A DNA stretch of 64,000 nucleotides from Brachybacterium tyrofermentans (GTDB taxonomy: Bacteria; Actinomycetota; Actinomycetes; Actinomycetales; Dermabacteraceae), in contig NZ_JABUXW010000003.1 of NCBI RefSeq assembly GCF_014897585.1, positions 62,001 to 126,000 on the forward strand, written 5' to 3'. The notes under the pieces were generated by a model that was given only the letters and a program-made list of their open reading frames with translations, was not told where the DNA came from and did no database searches. The translations under genes were made by a program, and so were the position numbers. Shown here piece by piece: positions 62,263 to 64,000 of the stretch (positions within the stretch are counted from its first letter, which is position 1; each line of letters begins with the position of its first letter).

Positions 62263-64000
62263 TCAGACGTGGCCCGCCTCGGAGAACGGGTCGATGACGC
62301 CGTCGTCCTGCGGCGAACCGTCGACCTGCTCGTCCTCGACCGCCGCGTCCGGGGCGTCGACGTCGATGGTCTCCGACCCCGCGAGCGGGATGGAGCCGCC
62401 GGGGATCGCCGCCAGCAGGCGCTTGGTGTAGTCCTGCTGCGGGGCGTGGAAGACCTCGTCGGTGGTCCCCTGCTCGACGACCTTCCCCTTCTCCATGACC
62501 AGCGTGCGATCGGCGATCTGTCGCACCACGGCGAGGTCGTGGGTGATGAAGAGGTAGGACAGCCCCAGCTCGGACTGCAGATCGTTGAGCAGCTCGAGCA
62601 CCTGGGACTGGACCAGCACGTCGAGCGCGGAGACCGCCTCGTCGCAGATCACGACCTCCGGGTCCAGGGCCAGGGCACGCGCGATCGCGATGCGCTGGCG
62701 CTGGCCGCCCGAGAGCTCGTTGGGATAGCGACGCATCATCTCCGCCGGCAGCGCGACCTTGTCGAGCAGGTCGCGGACCTTCGCCTCACGACTCTTCGCA
62801 TCGCCGATGCCGTGCAGGCGCAGCGGCTCCTCGATCGTGTTGTAGATCGAGTACATCGGGTCCAGCGTGCCGTACGGGTTCTGGAAGATCGGCTGCACCC
62901 GGCGGCGCAGCGACTTCAGCTCCTTGCCCTTGTACGTGGTCACGTCCTTGCCCTCGAAGAGCACACGCCCCGAGGTCGGCTCGAGGAGCTTCAGCACCAT
63001 CTGCGCCACGGTGGACTTGCCCGAGCCGGACTCCCCCACGATCGCCGTGGTGGTGCCGCGTGCGATCTCGAAGGAGACCTTGTCGACCGCGGTGAACGGA
63101 GTGGTCCTCCAGGGCACGTTCCCGCGGATCGGGAACTCCTTGGTGAGGTCCTGCACCTGGATCACGGCATCGGAGCTCACCTCGCCGTAGCCGAACTGCG
63201 GGCCCGCGTGCTCGGCCTGCGTCGACGGGTCGGTTGGGGTGGGGCCCGTCGGGGTGGAGACCGTCAGCGACGGGACCTTCGGACCCGACAGCTTCGGGGC
63301 GGAGTACGTCGGCCGCTGCACAGCAGAGGCCCCGTCCGTCTCCTCCGCCGCGGGTGTGCCCGATCCGGAGACCAGACGACGCGACGCCAGCGAGGGCGCC
63401 GCCGCGATCAGCCGCTTCGTGTAGGGATGCTGCGGGTTCTGCAGCAGCTCGATCGCGGGACCGGACTCGACGATCTGGCCCTTGTACATGACCACCAGGT
63501 GCTGGGCGCGCTCAGCGGCCAGGCCCAGATCGTGGGTGATCAGCAGGACCGCCACGCCGAGCTCCTCGGTGAGGGTGTCGAGGTGATCGAGGATCTGCTG
63601 CTGCACGGTCACGTCGAGCGCGCTGGTCGGCTCATCTGCGATGAGCAGCTTGGGACGGGCCGCCAGGCCCATCGCGATCAGGGCGCGCTGCTTCATGCCG
63701 CCGGAGAACTCGTGAGGGTACTGGTTCGCCCGGCGCGCCGCATCGGGCAGGCCGGCCTCCTCGAGCAGCTCCACGGAACGGGCACGGGCCTTGGCCCCCC
63801 GCGCGACCCCGTTGGCGGCGAGCGCCTCGGTGATCTGGGCGCCCACCTTCCACATGGGGTTGAGGTTGCTCATCGGGTCCTGCGGGACGAGCCCGATCTC
63901 GCTGCCGCGCAGGGCGAGGATCTCCCGGGTCGGGACCGCGGTGATGTCCCGTCCGCCGAAGCGGATGCTGCCGCCGGTGATCGAGCCGTTCTTCGGAAGC
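62263..64000 (-). CDS. Dipeptide/oligopeptide ABC transporter, fused dual ATPase (partial)
   Basis: The gene runs off the right end. The visible 578 residues hold the end of a DppD-type ATPase and a whole DppF-type ATPase. Domain 1 begins after its Walker A and shows the Q-loop LVPQDPMSNLNP, FSGGMKQRALIA and LLIADEPTSALD; domain 2 has VGESGSGKSTVAQ, LSGGQRQRIAIA and VVICDEAVSALD. A Thr/Pro-rich linker joins them. The Met at 63873 is inside the Q-loop and cannot be the start. Permease and binding protein genes are expected beyond 64000. Confidence 0.93.
   Translation of the reverse strand, partial: LPKNGSITGGSIRFGGRDITAVPTREILALRGSEIGLVPQDPMSNLNPMWKVGAQITEALAANGVARGAKARARSVELLEEAGLPDAARRANQYPHEFSGGMKQRALIAMGLAARPKLLIADEPTSALDVTVQQQILDHLDTLTEELGVAVLLITHDLGLAAERAQHLVVMYKGQIVESGPAIELLQNPQHPYTKRLIAAAPSLASRRLVSGSGTPAAEETDGASAVQRPTYSAPKLSGPKVPSLTVSTPTGPTPTDPSTQAEHAGPQFGYGEVSSDAVIQVQDLTKEFPIRGNVPWRTTPFTAVDKVSFEIARGTTTAIVGESGSGKSTVAQMVLKLLEPTSGRVLFEGKDVTTYKGKELKSLRRRVQPIFQNPYGTLDPMYSIYNTIEEPLRLHGIGDAKSREAKVRDLLDKVALPAEMMRRYPNELSGGQRQRIAIARALALDPEVVICDEAVSALDVLVQSQVLELLNDLQSELGLSYLFITHDLAVVRQIADRTLVMEKGKVVEQGTTDEVFHAPQQDYTKRLLAAIPGGSIPLAGSETIDVDAPDAAVEDEQVDGSPQDDGVIDPFSEAGHV

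Noticed and set aside
63871-63873. Met at 63873 as start of the peptide transporter ATPase
   Set aside because: The frame continues upstream to the window end, and this Met is part of the Q-loop sequence QDPMSNLNP.

Overview
The window is a gene-dense, roughly 70% GC chromosomal segment of an actinomycete. WhiB7 with its attenuator leader, UvrD2, AdnAB, GlbO-type globin, DapC/D/E, DUF3107, DUF3117, DUF5679 and frequent GTG/TTG starts point to Actinomycetota, and the mix of families suggests Micrococcales, perhaps Dermabacteraceae/Brachybacterium (inference, not tested). No tRNA, rRNA, CRISPR array, insertion sequence or prophage was seen. Most of the window is conserved core chromosome. The order Lon-like protease, DUF2342 protein, whiB7, uvrD2, nudC, adnAB, TetR, DUF3107, rhlE resembles the M. 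tuberculosis Rv3194c-Rv3211 region. The order typA, ferredoxin/dapC, dapD, dapE, LOG, DUF3117, O-methyltransferase, tatB, mrp, DUF1003, MgtE-like resembles the Rv1165-Rv1232c region (recalled from memory, not searched).

Layout. 1-2.1 kb: globin and two acyl-CoA thioesterases. 2.1-6.8 kb: a thiamine salvage operon (thiD-tenA fusion, MFS transporter, thiM, thiE), all coupled by 4-nt overlaps behind a TPP riboswitch. 6.9-13.3 kb: cupin, orphan solute-binding lipoprotein, glycogen phosphorylase, ABC-F factor EttA. 13.4-14.6 kb: two divergently transcribed paralogous membrane proteins. 14.6-19.4 kb: HAD phosphatase, Lon-like PDZ protease, DUF2342 protein, NUDIX, YgjP-like protease. 19.4-21.1 kb: the most regulatory stretch, with a DnaA-box-like cluster, a strong promoter feeding a long hairpin (candidate small RNA), the DUF5679 gene, two identical 40-bp palindromic repeats, a shared terminator, and whiB7 with uORF, hairpins and autoregulatory promoter. 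21.1-32 kb: UvrD2, NudC, a phosphotransferase-like protein and AdnAB (DNA repair and nucleotide surveillance). 32-43.3 kb: TetR, DUF3107, phosphoesterase, DEAD-box helicase, MarC, PHP phosphatase, aminopeptidase P, MgtE-N/CBS protein, DUF1003, Mrp. 43.4-54.7 kb: TatB, methyltransferase, DUF3117, LOG, dapE, FAD protein, an MFS/ArsR pair with a phased operator array, dapD, lysozyme-like protein, GDPD. 54.9-64 kb: citrate synthase, dapC, ferredoxin, CDP-alcohol transferase, TypA, and a dual-ATPase peptide transporter subunit cut by the window end.

How the genes work together. dapD, dapC and dapE supply three steps of the succinylase branch of lysine/meso-diaminopimelate synthesis. UvrD2, AdnAB and NudC form a repair and surveillance block. 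whiB7 is a ribosome-stress-induced regulator. Many genes have a TANNNT -10 element only 6-7 nt before the start codon, so a large share of the transcripts here are predicted to be leaderless. The best candidates for undescribed biology are the structured RNA near 19.63 kb with upstream DnaA-type boxes, and the six-unit 14-bp-phased operator array between the MFS exporter and its ArsR-type regulator.
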